From JAYZDB01 sp036338025 (GTDB lineage: Bacteria > Planctomycetota > UBA1135 > UBA2386): DNA of 51,057 nucleotides. Positions 1 to 8,953 of this stretch are shown piece after piece. Positions within the stretch are counted from its first letter, which is position 1. Each line of letters begins with the position of its first letter. Below the pieces are notes generated by a model. It had not been told where the DNA came from. It did no database searches and was given only the letters and a program-made list of their open reading frames with translations. The stretch spans positions 1-51,057 of the forward strand of contig JAYZDB010000034.1 of the NCBI GenBank assembly GCA_036338025.1, in the 5' to 3' direction. A program made the translations under genes and the position numbers.

Positions 1-230
1 ACATCACCGCGGAGACGATCATCCGCAAATGCCTCACCCTGCGCGGGGTCCACAACTACGCGCCGGATCACCTCGATGCTGCGCTGGCATTCCTCGAGCG
101 GCAAATCCACCACCTGCCATTCGAAGCGCTGGTCGCTCCGCCCGAACATCTCGAGAACCTCGCAGCGGCGATAGAGCTCGCTAAAACCCATCAATGGGCA
201 CGCGTCTCACTCGATACGAGCACCGCCTGA
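1..230 (+). CDS. Zinc-binding alcohol dehydrogenase, C-terminal end (partial)
   Basis: The reading frame is open from the first base to a TGA at 228-230, so this is the last 75 residues of a gene that begins outside the window. The stretch LRGVHNYAPDHLDAALAFL followed by a 'PFEALV' segment is typical of the C-terminal part of medium-chain zinc-type alcohol dehydrogenases, in particular the subgroup described as associated with phosphonate catabolism. The zinc and NAD(P) binding parts lie upstream, so substrate and cofactor cannot be judged here. The next gene on the same strand starts about 150 bases later and looks unrelated. The family call is by eye; the phosphonate link is only a family association. 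Confidence 0.7.
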   Translation, partial: ITAETIIRKCLTLRGVHNYAPDHLDAALAFLERQIHHLPFEALVAPPEHLENLAAAIELAKTHQWARVSLDTSTA

Positions 231-265
231 ATCGCTGCAACGAAATACCAGCAGCAACGACCCGA

Positions 266-288
266 ACAGGGGGCGCGAGACCCCCCGT
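266..288 (+). terminator. GC hairpin after the dehydrogenase gene, possible terminator
   Basis: GGGGG (269-273) can pair with CCCCC (281-285) across a 7-base loop, extended by AC/GT after one mismatch. It lies 36 bases after the TGA at 230. No T-run follows, so it is at best a weak or factor-assisted terminator. Confidence 0.3.
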
Positions 289-382
289 GCAGCAGACTCA
301 TGTCGATGGAAGGAAGTTTGCTTTCCGGGCATCACCATTCTCTAATCCACTCGTTCGCGTCAGCATCCCCCCCCCTGTTCGC

Positions 383-3169
383 ATGCCGTCGAAATACACC
401 TTGGTGCTTCTCGCCCTCGCGCTGGGCACCCCACTCCTCGCTCAGCACCCCATCGTTCCAGGTGTGGAGCGACTGCGCTCACACAGATCATCGACTCCTT
501 CTGAACGAGGCGTTGTCTTGCTCAGCGAACTTTCCTGCACTGCGTGTCACGCGGCCGGGGGCAGCGGAACCTACCTGCGCAGGCGGCAGGCACCCGACCT
601 GAAGAAAATCGCCTCACGCGTCACTGTGAGTTGGCTGAAGAGTTTCTTGGCAGATCCACACAACATCAAGCCAGGCACCTTGATGCCAAAGTGGCAGCCT
701 GACGCCGACGCCGCAACGCGAGAGTCCTACGCCGATCTACTGGTGCATTACCTGACCTCGCGCAGCAAGGGCCTCGCCATGAGCAAGACGGTTGCCAGCG
801 AAGCCAAGATCGCACGGGGCCGTCAGCTGTTTCAATCCGTTGGGTGCGTCGCTTGCCATGCGCCGATAGACGGGCGCAAGACCGAGGTCTCCAACATCCC
901 ACTGGGAAAACTGGCCCACAAGATGACGGTCGAATCACTCTCGGCATTTCTGCGCAACCCGCAAGCCGTACGACCAGCCAGCCGCATGCCAAATCTGCGA
1001 CTCGATGACAAAGAAGCTGAGGCAATCGCGATGTTCTTGCTGAGAGAGCAGGTCGAAAATCCGCAGGCGGCAGAGGTTGAGCCTCCATCACGCCCAGGCC
1101 TGGCCTTCGACTACTACGAGATCGAATCAGCGGCAATGCCCGACTTCGACAAGGCCAAACCACGCGCCCAAGGAATCGTCGAGAAGGTATCGAACAAGGT
1201 CCCCAACATGACCCGGCAGAAGCGTTACGCCCTGCGCATGCATGGAGATCTCAAGACCCCGAAGAAAGGCGTCTACACCTTCTCGATCAACTCCCTTGGT
1301 GAGTCACGCCTGCTGATCAATGGCGATGTCGTGATCGCAGACGGAACCAAACAACGCTCAGGCGAGGTAGATCTGTCCAAGGGGCAACACCAGATCGAGG
1401 TCGAGTATTTCCACTTCAAAGGCAAGCAGAGGTTGCGCCTGCAGTGGGCGGGTCCCGACATCAAAAAACGTGACATTCCTCCCAACGCTCTCTCCAACCG
1501 GATCGGCAAAGCACTGATTCCCCTCGAGAGCCCGATCGGAGCTGACGCCAAGAAGTTCGGCCGGAACAAAACCAAGGTGCAACGTGGTGGCAATCTGTTC
1601 GTGAAATTGGGTTGCGCTGCATGTCACGAACCCGCAGCCAACAAGACGGTAGCGACACCTCTTGCCAGGCTGGATCCAGACAAGCCCGGGTCCTGTCTCG
1701 ACGCCAATCCGACCGGCGGCGCCGTGGCCTTCGATCTGTCATCCGTGCAGATTTCTGAGTTGCGCTCAGCCTTGAAGAACCGTGCATGGTCCAAGAAACC
1801 CGATTCCGAATCCCAGGTACGCCAACTCCTGGCAGCGTTCAACTGCTACGCATGCCATCCACGCGACGGGATCGGCGGTCCGATGGAGCCGCGTGAAAAC
1901 CTGTTCAAGACCAAGATCAGCATCGACCTCGGGGACGAAGGGCGCCTACCGCCCACATTGGACGGTGTCGGCGACAAATTGAAGCCGCAGGTGTTGGCGA
2001 AAATCCTCAGCGATGACGAACATCACATCCGAGGCGAGTTCATGGCGACCCGGATGCCTGGCTTCGCAGGCGAGATCAAACTCATCGCCCAACACCTCAT
2101 CGCCTCCGATCGCAAGAAACTCGTCCGCACGCCGACGGTTTTCAGTCCCGAGGCCGTCGCCGCCGGCAAGCGCCTGGTCGGCGTCACTGGATTTGCCTGC
2201 GTGACTTGTCACAACGTCAACGGAGACCGGTCAGCAGCGATCCCCGGGATCGACATAGCAAGCACGACAAAGCGTTTGAACCGGGATTGGTTTCATCGCT
2301 ACCTCACCGACCCACCGACTTTCCGGCCCGGCACTCGCATGCCCGCGTTTTGGGCTCAGGAGCAATCTGCGTTCACGGACTTGCTCGGCGGATCATCGAC
2401 CAGGCAGATGGATGCAGTGTGGAGTTACCTCTCACTCGGCAAGTCCATCCCAGCACCTGAGGGCATCCAAAAAGCCAGCGGTCGCCCCAAGATGGAACTC
2501 ATTCCGCAAGACCAACCGATCTTGCACCGCAGCTTCATGAAGGACGTCAGCCAGCGTGCCATCCTGGTGGGCTACCCCGAAAACCTGCACGTCGCCTTCG
2601 ACGCCCAATCCGTCCGCCTGGCGAAGGTCTGGCGTGGGCGATTCTTCGACGCCTCGGGAGTGGCCAGCGGTCGAACGGATCGCTTCTACGGACCGCTCGG
2701 CAGCGAGGAACTGCTGTTGCCTGCACCGGCATTCGCGGTCCTGAAGGACAACAAGAGTCCCTGGCCGACGATTGGCAAGGGCGAACGCAACATCGGGGGA
2801 GACTTCCTCGGCTACCGATTCCCCAAGGACCGGCGTCCTGTGTTTCGGTACAAACAAGGTGGCTTCGAGATCCAGGAGCAACCCATTCCCATCCTGCAGC
2901 CGGGCGGCGCCGTGTTGAAACGCAGCTTCGTGCTGGTTCCAGGCAAGAATCCAAAGGACCTTCACTACCTCGCGTGGCGAGGCAAGAACATCAAGAAGGT
3001 CGCGGAGCACAAGTGGCAGTCCGGCGGTGTCGGCATCGAACTGAGGATCGACATGGACCACGACGTGATCATCCGTCCGGCAGGAGACCAGCAGGAGATG
3101 CTGATCTTCATCGCCGCCAACGACATGAAGAAAAATACCAATCGCTTCGAGGAGATCATCCGATGGTAG
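383..3169 (+). CDS. Secreted five-haem cytochrome c with PA14 domain
   Basis: Predicted 928-residue exported electron-transfer protein. The ATG at 383 is chosen because it opens a clean signal peptide (MPSKYTLVLLALALGTPLLA); the frame is open further upstream but that part is not protein-like. Five CXXCH haem motifs are visible: CTACH 52-56, CVACH 155-159, CAACH 411-415, CYACH 488-492 and CVTCH 606-610. Residues about 245-370 look like a PA14 carbohydrate-binding domain. The C-terminal third (about 790-860) resembles the DUF6797-type segment that follows cytochrome domains in planctomycete proteins. Its stop overlaps the start of the next gene by 7 bases, so the two are very probably co-translated. 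Inference: the pair oxidises a carbohydrate outside the cytoplasm and passes electrons through these haems. The substrate is unknown. Confidence 0.85.
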   Translation: MPSKYTLVLLALALGTPLLAQHPIVPGVERLRSHRSSTPSERGVVLLSELSCTACHAAGGSGTYLRRRQAPDLKKIASRVTVSWLKSFLADPHNIKPGTLMPKWQPDADAATRESYADLLVHYLTSRSKGLAMSKTVASEAKIARGRQLFQSVGCVACHAPIDGRKTEVSNIPLGKLAHKMTVESLSAFLRNPQAVRPASRMPNLRLDDKEAEAIAMFLLREQVENPQAAEVEPPSRPGLAFDYYEIESAAMPDFDKAKPRAQGIVEKVSNKVPNMTRQKRYALRMHGDLKTPKKGVYTFSINSLGESRLLINGDVVIADGTKQRSGEVDLSKGQHQIEVEYFHFKGKQRLRLQWAGPDIKKRDIPPNALSNRIGKALIPLESPIGADAKKFGRNKTKVQRGGNLFVKLGCAACHEPAANKTVATPLARLDPDKPGSCLDANPTGGAVAFDLSSVQISELRSALKNRAWSKKPDSESQVRQLLAAFNCYACHPRDGIGGPMEPRENLFKTKISIDLGDEGRLPPTLDGVGDKLKPQVLAKILSDDEHHIRGEFMATRMPGFAGEIKLIAQHLIASDRKKLVRTPTVFSPEAVAAGKRLVGVTGFACVTCHNVNGDRSAAIPGIDIASTTKRLNRDWFHRYLTDPPTFRPGTRMPAFWAQEQSAFTDLLGGSSTRQMDAVWSYLSLGKSIPAPEGIQKASGRPKMELIPQDQPILHRSFMKDVSQRAILVGYPENLHVAFDAQSVRLAKVWRGRFFDASGVASGRTDRFYGPLGSEELLLPAPAFAVLKDNKSPWPTIGKGERNIGGDFLGYRFPKDRRPVFRYKQGGFEIQEQPIPILQPGGAVLKRSFVLVPGKNPKDLHYLAWRGKNIKKVAEHKWQSGGVGIELRIDMDHDVIIRPAGDQQEMLIFIAANDMKKNTNRFEEIIRW

Positions 3170-4629
3170 TGCCACGCGTCACAGCGATCCTCACACTCGG
3201 TCTGGCCCTCACGGCCCAGGACCGACCCAAAGAGGAAACCTACTACCGCATCGTGTCGTTTCCCTACTCCGATGACCGTCCCATGGAGGTGGGTGCGATG
3301 CTGCTGCTGCAGGACGGCAAGCTCTTGATCGGCACTCGCACCGGCGATGTCTGGAAGCTGCACAACCCGTACGAAGAAGACACCTCCAATACCAGGTTGA
3401 CGAAGTGGGCGCGAGGGCTGGCCCAACCACTCGGCTTTGCGGAGTACGAAGGCTGGGTATACACCGCCCAGCGTGGGGAGTTGACTCGCATCCGCGACAC
3501 GGATGGCGATGACTGGGCCGACGAGTTCCAAACCGTGTGCGACGACTGGGCGATCAGCGGTAACTACCACGAGTACAACTTCGGCCCCCGAATCGACAAG
3601 TCGGGCCGGATGTGGGTCACCTTGAACAAGCCATTCGGTGGCGAACCCTATGGCAAGGCCCACTGGCGCGGGTGGGCCGTCACCGTCGATCCCAAGACCG
3701 GCAAGATGAAAGCCATGTGTGCTGGCCTCCGTTCACCGGCCGGCCTCGAAGTAAGCCCCTGGGGCGAGGCCTTCTACACCGACAACCAGGGCGAGTGGTG
3801 CAACGCCAGCAAGCTCTCCCACCTGGAGTTCGGCGACTATCACGGACACCCCCACGGCCTGATCACCAAAGATCTGGCCGGCGAGCCCTTCGCCAGTTTC
3901 CCGAAACCAAAGTCCGGGACCTACATGAAGGACATGCACGAGCAGATCCCGAACTTCAAGATGCCGGCGGTCTGGTTCCCTTACAACAAGATGGGCAAGA
4001 GTCCCAGCGGGATGTGCTGGGACCAATCCAATGGGAAGTTCGGCCCGTTCAGCGGCCAACTGTTCGTGGCAGACCAACACCATGCCTCGGTGATGCGGGT
4101 GTTTCTCGAGAAGATCGATGGTCACTGGCAGGGAGCATGCTTCCCATTCCGCAACGATTTCCAATGCGGAATCACCCGCGTCTGCTGGGGCAAGGACCAC
4201 TCGTTGTTTGTGGGGATGACAAACGCTGGCTGGGGCGGCAAGGGCAACAAGCGTTGGGGCCTGCAACGCCTGATCTGGACCGGCAAGACCCCGTTCGAAA
4301 CCCAGACCATGACCGCCAGATCGGACGGCTTCGTCCTCCGCTTTACCATGCCCGTTGATGACAAGCTGGCCAGTGACCCGGCGCGTTACAAGTTCGAGAG
4401 CTACACCTACAAGCTCGCCAGTCGCTACGGCGGACCCGAAGACGACAAGAAGGAACTCGCGGTCAAGTCCGCTGAGGTATCAAACGATGGCATGAGTGTC
4501 CACCTCGTCGTCGAGGGGCTGCGGGCTGGCTACGTCCACGAACTGAAGATGGACGGTCTCACCGCCAAGGATGGGACCCCCATGCTCCACCCCGAGGCCT
4601 ACTACACCCTGGTCAAGATCCCGAAGTAG
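3163..4629 (+). CDS. Secreted glucose/sorbosone dehydrogenase-like beta-propeller
   Basis: 488 residues. The ATG at 3163 overlaps the previous gene's TAG (3167-3169) and opens a signal peptide ending near LALTA-QD. The body has propeller-type repeats such as GKLLIGTRTGDVWKL, AGLRSPAGLEVSPWGEAF and SGQLFVADQHHASVMRV, resembling soluble PQQ-type glucose/sorbosone dehydrogenases and the 'membrane-bound dehydrogenase' propellers of planctomycetes. No CXXCH is present, so its electrons would need a partner, and the five-haem protein encoded just upstream is the obvious one. I cannot confirm PQQ-binding residues. It ends one base from the end of the convergent gene at 4631, with no room for a separate terminator. 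Confidence 0.8.
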   Translation: MVVPRVTAILTLGLALTAQDRPKEETYYRIVSFPYSDDRPMEVGAMLLLQDGKLLIGTRTGDVWKLHNPYEEDTSNTRLTKWARGLAQPLGFAEYEGWVYTAQRGELTRIRDTDGDDWADEFQTVCDDWAISGNYHEYNFGPRIDKSGRMWVTLNKPFGGEPYGKAHWRGWAVTVDPKTGKMKAMCAGLRSPAGLEVSPWGEAFYTDNQGEWCNASKLSHLEFGDYHGHPHGLITKDLAGEPFASFPKPKSGTYMKDMHEQIPNFKMPAVWFPYNKMGKSPSGMCWDQSNGKFGPFSGQLFVADQHHASVMRVFLEKIDGHWQGACFPFRNDFQCGITRVCWGKDHSLFVGMTNAGWGGKGNKRWGLQRLIWTGKTPFETQTMTARSDGFVLRFTMPVDDKLASDPARYKFESYTYKLASRYGGPEDDKKELAVKSAEVSNDGMSVHLVVEGLRAGYVHELKMDGLTAKDGTPMLHPEAYYTLVKIPK

Positions 4630-4630
4630 G

Positions 4631-7600
4631 CTACCGACGACGGCCGGATCCGCCGCCCCGTCCAGTCGACCCACCGCCGCGTTGGCTACTTCCACCGCGC
4701 CCAGTCGAGCCGCCACCACGCTGACCACCACGGGTCGAGCCGCCTGCATTCCCACCCTGAGCGCCACGGCTGGCCCGCTCGGCCTCACGCTCTATCTGGC
4801 GCTGCTTCGACCAGGCGTCCATCTCTTCCTTGCTGATCGCGCCGTCTCCGTTGATGTCCGCCTTCTCCATGGTGTTCCAGAATCGGCCAAGCTCTTCCTT
4901 GCCCAACTGGCCGTTGCCATCCCTGTCGAGCCGACCGAACATCTCCGCCGTGCGACCGCTGCCGCCGGTTCCGTCGCCTTTCTTGACCTTCACGATCGTC
5001 GGCACGCCGCTATCACCCGCCACAACAGTCACCTGACCGAGGGTCTCGGCGATTCCGCTGCCTGAGATCGCGTAGGAATACGTTCCAGGCCGGATGTCGC
5101 GGGAGTCGACCTTGCCGCCACGAGTTCGAAGCCTCTTGTAGGACGGTAGACTGCGCCACTCAGAGGTCTTCTTGCCAGCCGCTTCACCCGTCACGACCAG
5201 GGCGACGGAAGCTCTTGAGACCGGCTCGCCGGTCTCTTCAGACTGGATCGTCAACTGCAACCGACCGGTCTGGAGTGCGATCTGACGATCAACGGCCATA
5301 CCGGATACGACGAGGATCTTCTCCTGGTGCAGAGCGCTACCGGAACTGCCGCCAAAACGACTTCCGCGTCCACCACCCCGGCCCGATCGACTGATGGACA
5401 GATCGTATTCACCAGGCGGTACGTCCTCGATCTCGAACCTACCTTCCCGGTCAGCGGTCGCCCGCAAGGTCTGCGCCGAAGAACCACCACGGCGACCACC
5501 GCGGCGACGCTGCGACGAATCGCCAGTCGCCGGATCCGGGGTTGCGACCTTCAGAGCGATGCGAACTTCAAGGCCACGCGCAGGTTCCAGATTCAAGGTG
5601 ACCAGACCCTTCACGGATCCCAGGTGTTGGCCTTCGAGACCCGCGTTGTACTGAATCTCGTCGCCCTCCCTGAGGATCAGGTCCGGACGGTCGCGCAATT
5701 TCTCAATATCCAGGCCGCCACTATCACGGCTTCCGAAGCCGCCCCGTCCGCGGCCTCTGCCGCCTCGATCTCGACCGCTACTGGAATCCACCTGCACAAA
5801 GTAATCACCGGGCTCAAGACCTTTGATCTCATAGGTGCTGTCCCGTCGGTCCACCCGAGCGGTCTTCTTGGAGCCGTCCTTGTGGGTAAACACGACCGAA
5901 ACCCGCTCGCCTTCTTCGACATTGACGACCTTGCCAAAAACCCGGGCGCCACAAAGCAGTTCGACACGGACATCGCTCTCCTTGCCCGACTGCACGATAA
6001 TCACGGTCGGAGGTTGTTCCGGGTAACCGTCAACCCGGACTCCGAGCAGATACTCGCCAGGAAGCTGCCGATCGAGCTCAAACCGACCTTCGTCATCAGT
6101 GCGGTCATCATCGATCCGACGTTGCCCACGAGACGCGTTCTCGTTGGATCCGCCAGACCGACGCATACGATTCATCATCTCCGAGAACCGGTCGCTACGG
6201 TCATTGCGTGATTCACGACTACGGTTGTTCGAGGCTGTCGATTTCGCCTGCTCAAGCGGAGGCAGCATCAATTCGACACGTGCCCGCCTGACCGGCTTGC
6301 CGGTCTTGGGGTCCACCACCTGACCAACGATCCTGCTACCGGGCATAAGCTGTACCAGCAGAGGTTCTTGCTCCTTGCCGATCTCCATCTGCACGACCGC
6401 CGCGGCAACCTCCACGTAGCCCGGACCATCGACATCGATGGCATAAAAGCCCGGCTCGAGCTCATCCAGGGCAAACTTGCCGTCTGGGTGCTCCGACGCC
6501 TCGGGCGTACGGCGCGGAACTTCGCCAGTTGGACCAAGCCGCTGTTTCAGGTAGGAATCAACCCGGGTCTGCAGAGCGGCTCTTTCAGCTCTGCGAGCCT
6601 CCGCCTCGGCAGCACGCGCCTGTGCCCTGGCGACGGCTTCCGGATCGTTTGCGTCAGTCCTGCGACCTCGCCGGTCGCCTCGGTCTTCACGACCGGTTCG
6701 GCGTTCGTCAGAACTATTGCGGTTGGGGTCACGCACCGAACGAGCACGTATTCCATAGACCACTACCGGCTGACCGGTTGTCGCGTCGACAACGGTACCG
6801 GTCAAGATCAGGTTCTTGACCAGACGGACTTCCATCTTGGGTTCGTCCGACGCCTTGAGATCATTCCGAACGTGCTCGATGTAATCATCATGCTCAACCT
6901 TCAGCCGGAACCCCGCGTGTGGTAGCGAGTCCAGAGCGAACAAACCACTCTCATCCGTCTTGGTCTTCTCCGAACCACCCCGACCACCACGCCCGCGGCT
7001 GGCCATGAACTCTGCGATCTGATCAGGCATCTGCCCGTTACCGAAACCACCACGGCTGGCCATGAGTTCTGCGATCCGGTCAGACATCTCCCCGCTACCG
7101 AACCCACCACGGCTACTGCGTCCTCCACGACCACCACGACTACCGCGGCCGCCGCGATCGCGATCTTGATTGCGATTCCCTGCCTCTTGGGTTGCGTTCT
7201 TCGGATCCGCTTGTTCCTGGGCTGCCTCGGCCTGGCTGACGGCCCGCGTCCACGACGCTTCGACCTTCGCATTGGCAATCGGGTTGCCGACTTCATCCAG
7301 AACCACTCCACTGACGGCGGCGCCGATTCCCAGCTGGACCCGCGCATCTCCGAAACTCTGCCCTTCCTGCAGTTCGAACTCTGGTGAAGTCCCAGGCAGA
7401 TGTTTGTCTGCTTCAGCACGCGCAACAAACTTGCCCGCGCTCACGCGTTGGAAGGTGAAGTGTCCCTTCTCGTCGGAGGTCACCGAGGGTGTCCGAGTGC
7501 GGCCCGAAAACATACTCGTGAAATCGAAGCTACCCCGCTCGCCAAATCCGCCACGACTACGGCGGCCATTGGAGTCATTACGAGTACCACCTTGTCCACG

Positions 7601-8461
7601 GTCTCTACCGCGACCCCGATCACCAGCCTCGCTTCGACCACCATCCTGACCGCGCTGACGTCGTTGCCCTGACTCGCTCTCCTCACCCCGACCGCGACCT
7701 CGACTACGACCGTTGGAACGGAGACGAACCTCGGCGTTGGGAACCGGCCGATCGAACTCGTCGACAACCACGCCTGCGATTACCGCACCTCGTTCCAGCA
7801 CGATGTCCTGAACCGCGTCCGTCTCCTTGCCTTTCTCCGCCCGGCGACGAACCGTCTTGGGCACGTAGACCTCGTGATCTACGCGCAGCTCAAACGAACT
7901 TCGGGTCGGAAAGTAGCCCTGAAGTTCGAACCTGCCATCCTCGTCGGTACGCACCGCGCCGGGTTGCTTCTTCATCTGGAACTCTGCCAGACGATTCCGG
8001 AATCTCTCTGTAGCTGACTCGGCCTGCCCTTCTCTGGCGGCGCCAGAATTGGTCTGCCCGCGCCGACCACGGTCCCGGCTACCTCGATCACCGCGCTCGC
8101 CTCGGTCCCGCTCGCCGCGTCCACGACGACTCATCCCCGAGAGGGACATACCGCGGCTAAACAATGCCACCTCGGCATTCACGACCGGTGCCGAAGTCCT
8201 GTCGATCACCCTTCCCATCAGCGTGACGGTCATGCGATCGCCAGCCTGCTCCGAATCGACCCGCTCGCGCTCCTCGTCGGTAGAAGGATCGCGCGTCGAA
8301 TCCATCTCGATCTCACGCACGTCCTCGTCGGAGGTCTCGCCCCCGTAGACTGACGTGTCGCCTGGGGCCAGCATCGGGCCATCGTCAGACAGGGCATACG
8401 CCAACGCCAAGCCACCAAAAACGACGAGCGAAACAGGGAGTATGAGCAGACCTTTCTTCAT
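4631..8461 (-). CDS. Giant secreted carboxypeptidase-regulatory-like repeat protein with EF-hands and RG-rich linkers
   Basis: 1276 residues. The ATG at 8461 is preferred over upstream frame extensions because GGAG sits 10 bases before it and it opens a signal or anchor segment (MKKGLLILPVSLVVFGGLAL). The protein repeats a beta-sandwich unit of the carboxypeptidase regulatory-like type (G-V-V-D...G-x-P-V...A-x-V) many times. The repeats are separated by long basic, Gly- and Ser-rich linkers full of RG, GR and DR. Two canonical EF-hand loops lie near the C terminus (DRDGNGQLGKEE and DINGDGAISKEE), followed by a tail of RGG repeats. Such proteins are usually cell-surface or matrix proteins; binding partner unknown. 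It is transcribed divergently from 8954 and converges with 4629. A 57-bp tandem repeat lies inside it (7001-7114). Confidence 0.8.
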   Translation of the reverse strand: MKKGLLILPVSLVVFGGLALAYALSDDGPMLAPGDTSVYGGETSDEDVREIEMDSTRDPSTDEERERVDSEQAGDRMTVTLMGRVIDRTSAPVVNAEVALFSRGMSLSGMSRRGRGERDRGERGDRGSRDRGRRGQTNSGAAREGQAESATERFRNRLAEFQMKKQPGAVRTDEDGRFELQGYFPTRSSFELRVDHEVYVPKTVRRRAEKGKETDAVQDIVLERGAVIAGVVVDEFDRPVPNAEVRLRSNGRSRGRGRGEESESGQRRQRGQDGGRSEAGDRGRGRDRGQGGTRNDSNGRRSRGGFGERGSFDFTSMFSGRTRTPSVTSDEKGHFTFQRVSAGKFVARAEADKHLPGTSPEFELQEGQSFGDARVQLGIGAAVSGVVLDEVGNPIANAKVEASWTRAVSQAEAAQEQADPKNATQEAGNRNQDRDRGGRGSRGGRGGRSSRGGFGSGEMSDRIAELMASRGGFGNGQMPDQIAEFMASRGRGGRGGSEKTKTDESGLFALDSLPHAGFRLKVEHDDYIEHVRNDLKASDEPKMEVRLVKNLILTGTVVDATTGQPVVVYGIRARSVRDPNRNSSDERRTGREDRGDRRGRRTDANDPEAVARAQARAAEAEARRAERAALQTRVDSYLKQRLGPTGEVPRRTPEASEHPDGKFALDELEPGFYAIDVDGPGYVEVAAAVVQMEIGKEQEPLLVQLMPGSRIVGQVVDPKTGKPVRRARVELMLPPLEQAKSTASNNRSRESRNDRSDRFSEMMNRMRRSGGSNENASRGQRRIDDDRTDDEGRFELDRQLPGEYLLGVRVDGYPEQPPTVIIVQSGKESDVRVELLCGARVFGKVVNVEEGERVSVVFTHKDGSKKTARVDRRDSTYEIKGLEPGDYFVQVDSSSGRDRGGRGRGRGGFGSRDSGGLDIEKLRDRPDLILREGDEIQYNAGLEGQHLGSVKGLVTLNLEPARGLEVRIALKVATPDPATGDSSQRRRGGRRGGSSAQTLRATADREGRFEIEDVPPGEYDLSISRSGRGGGRGSRFGGSSGSALHQEKILVVSGMAVDRQIALQTGRLQLTIQSEETGEPVSRASVALVVTGEAAGKKTSEWRSLPSYKRLRTRGGKVDSRDIRPGTYSYAISGSGIAETLGQVTVVAGDSGVPTIVKVKKGDGTGGSGRTAEMFGRLDRDGNGQLGKEELGRFWNTMEKADINGDGAISKEEMDAWSKQRQIEREAERASRGAQGGNAGGSTRGGQRGGGSTGRGGSSQRGGGSTGRGGGSGRRR
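7001..7114. repeat. 57-bp tandem duplication inside the RG-rich gene
   Basis: 7001-7057 and 7058-7114 are two near-identical 57-base units. Each encodes 19 residues of the type SRGGFG-x-G-x-M-x-D-x-IAE-x-MA on the minus strand. The length keeps the frame. It shows recent growth of a low-complexity linker by slippage or unequal recombination. Confidence 0.9.
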
Positions 8462-8953
8462 CGGGCTAAGTCTCCGGTAGAACAGCACCTACAAAACGCC
8501 AAAACACCGACGGAATACACGTGCTCCAGGCCTCTTTGGTGCATTGGTGCAAGCCCGTTACGCCGACGCGGCGGCAACAGAGACAGACACCCCGGACCGG
8601 CACCAATCCGAACCCTGCAAGACCGGGCAGCATCCAACTGCTTGTCTCCCTGGATCCGATGAACTCGGTAGAGCTGGAGCACGACCGGGCGGCAGCGGGC
8701 AGGCGCCCCGAAATCACCCGTTTTGGAACTCAGGCGTAACTACCAGCTTAGGGCCAGGGTCACCCCGAGGGCCAGCCCCCACGGACCCGGTCCGGGCCGC
8801 AAGGTTCTCCGGAGCACTTGCACAACCAACTTATTGGCAACCTCTTAGGGTCGATCCAAAAAGAAGCAGAAAGCCCGTACTGCCCGCTGCCAGTACGGCA
8901 GTTGTGCCTTTTGGACACAGTCCGCCCCCTGCGCAACCACAACACGACCAACC
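8462..8953. other. 492-bp divergent intergenic region
   Basis: This gap separates the divergent genes starting at 8461 (-) and 8954 (+) and must hold both promoters. I see no convincing coding frame, tRNA or riboswitch and no clear -35/-10 pair. The only evident structure is the hairpin at 8875-8898. Confidence 0.6.
8875..8898 (+). promoter_or_regulatory. Perfect 8-bp inverted repeat in the leader of the Cys-rich gene
   Basis: CCGTACTG (8875-8882) and CAGTACGG (8891-8898) pair perfectly around an 8-base loop, and a CCTTTT follows a few bases later. It ends 55 bases before the ATG at 8954. It could be an operator, an attenuator-like hairpin or chance; which one is not decidable here. Confidence 0.35.
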
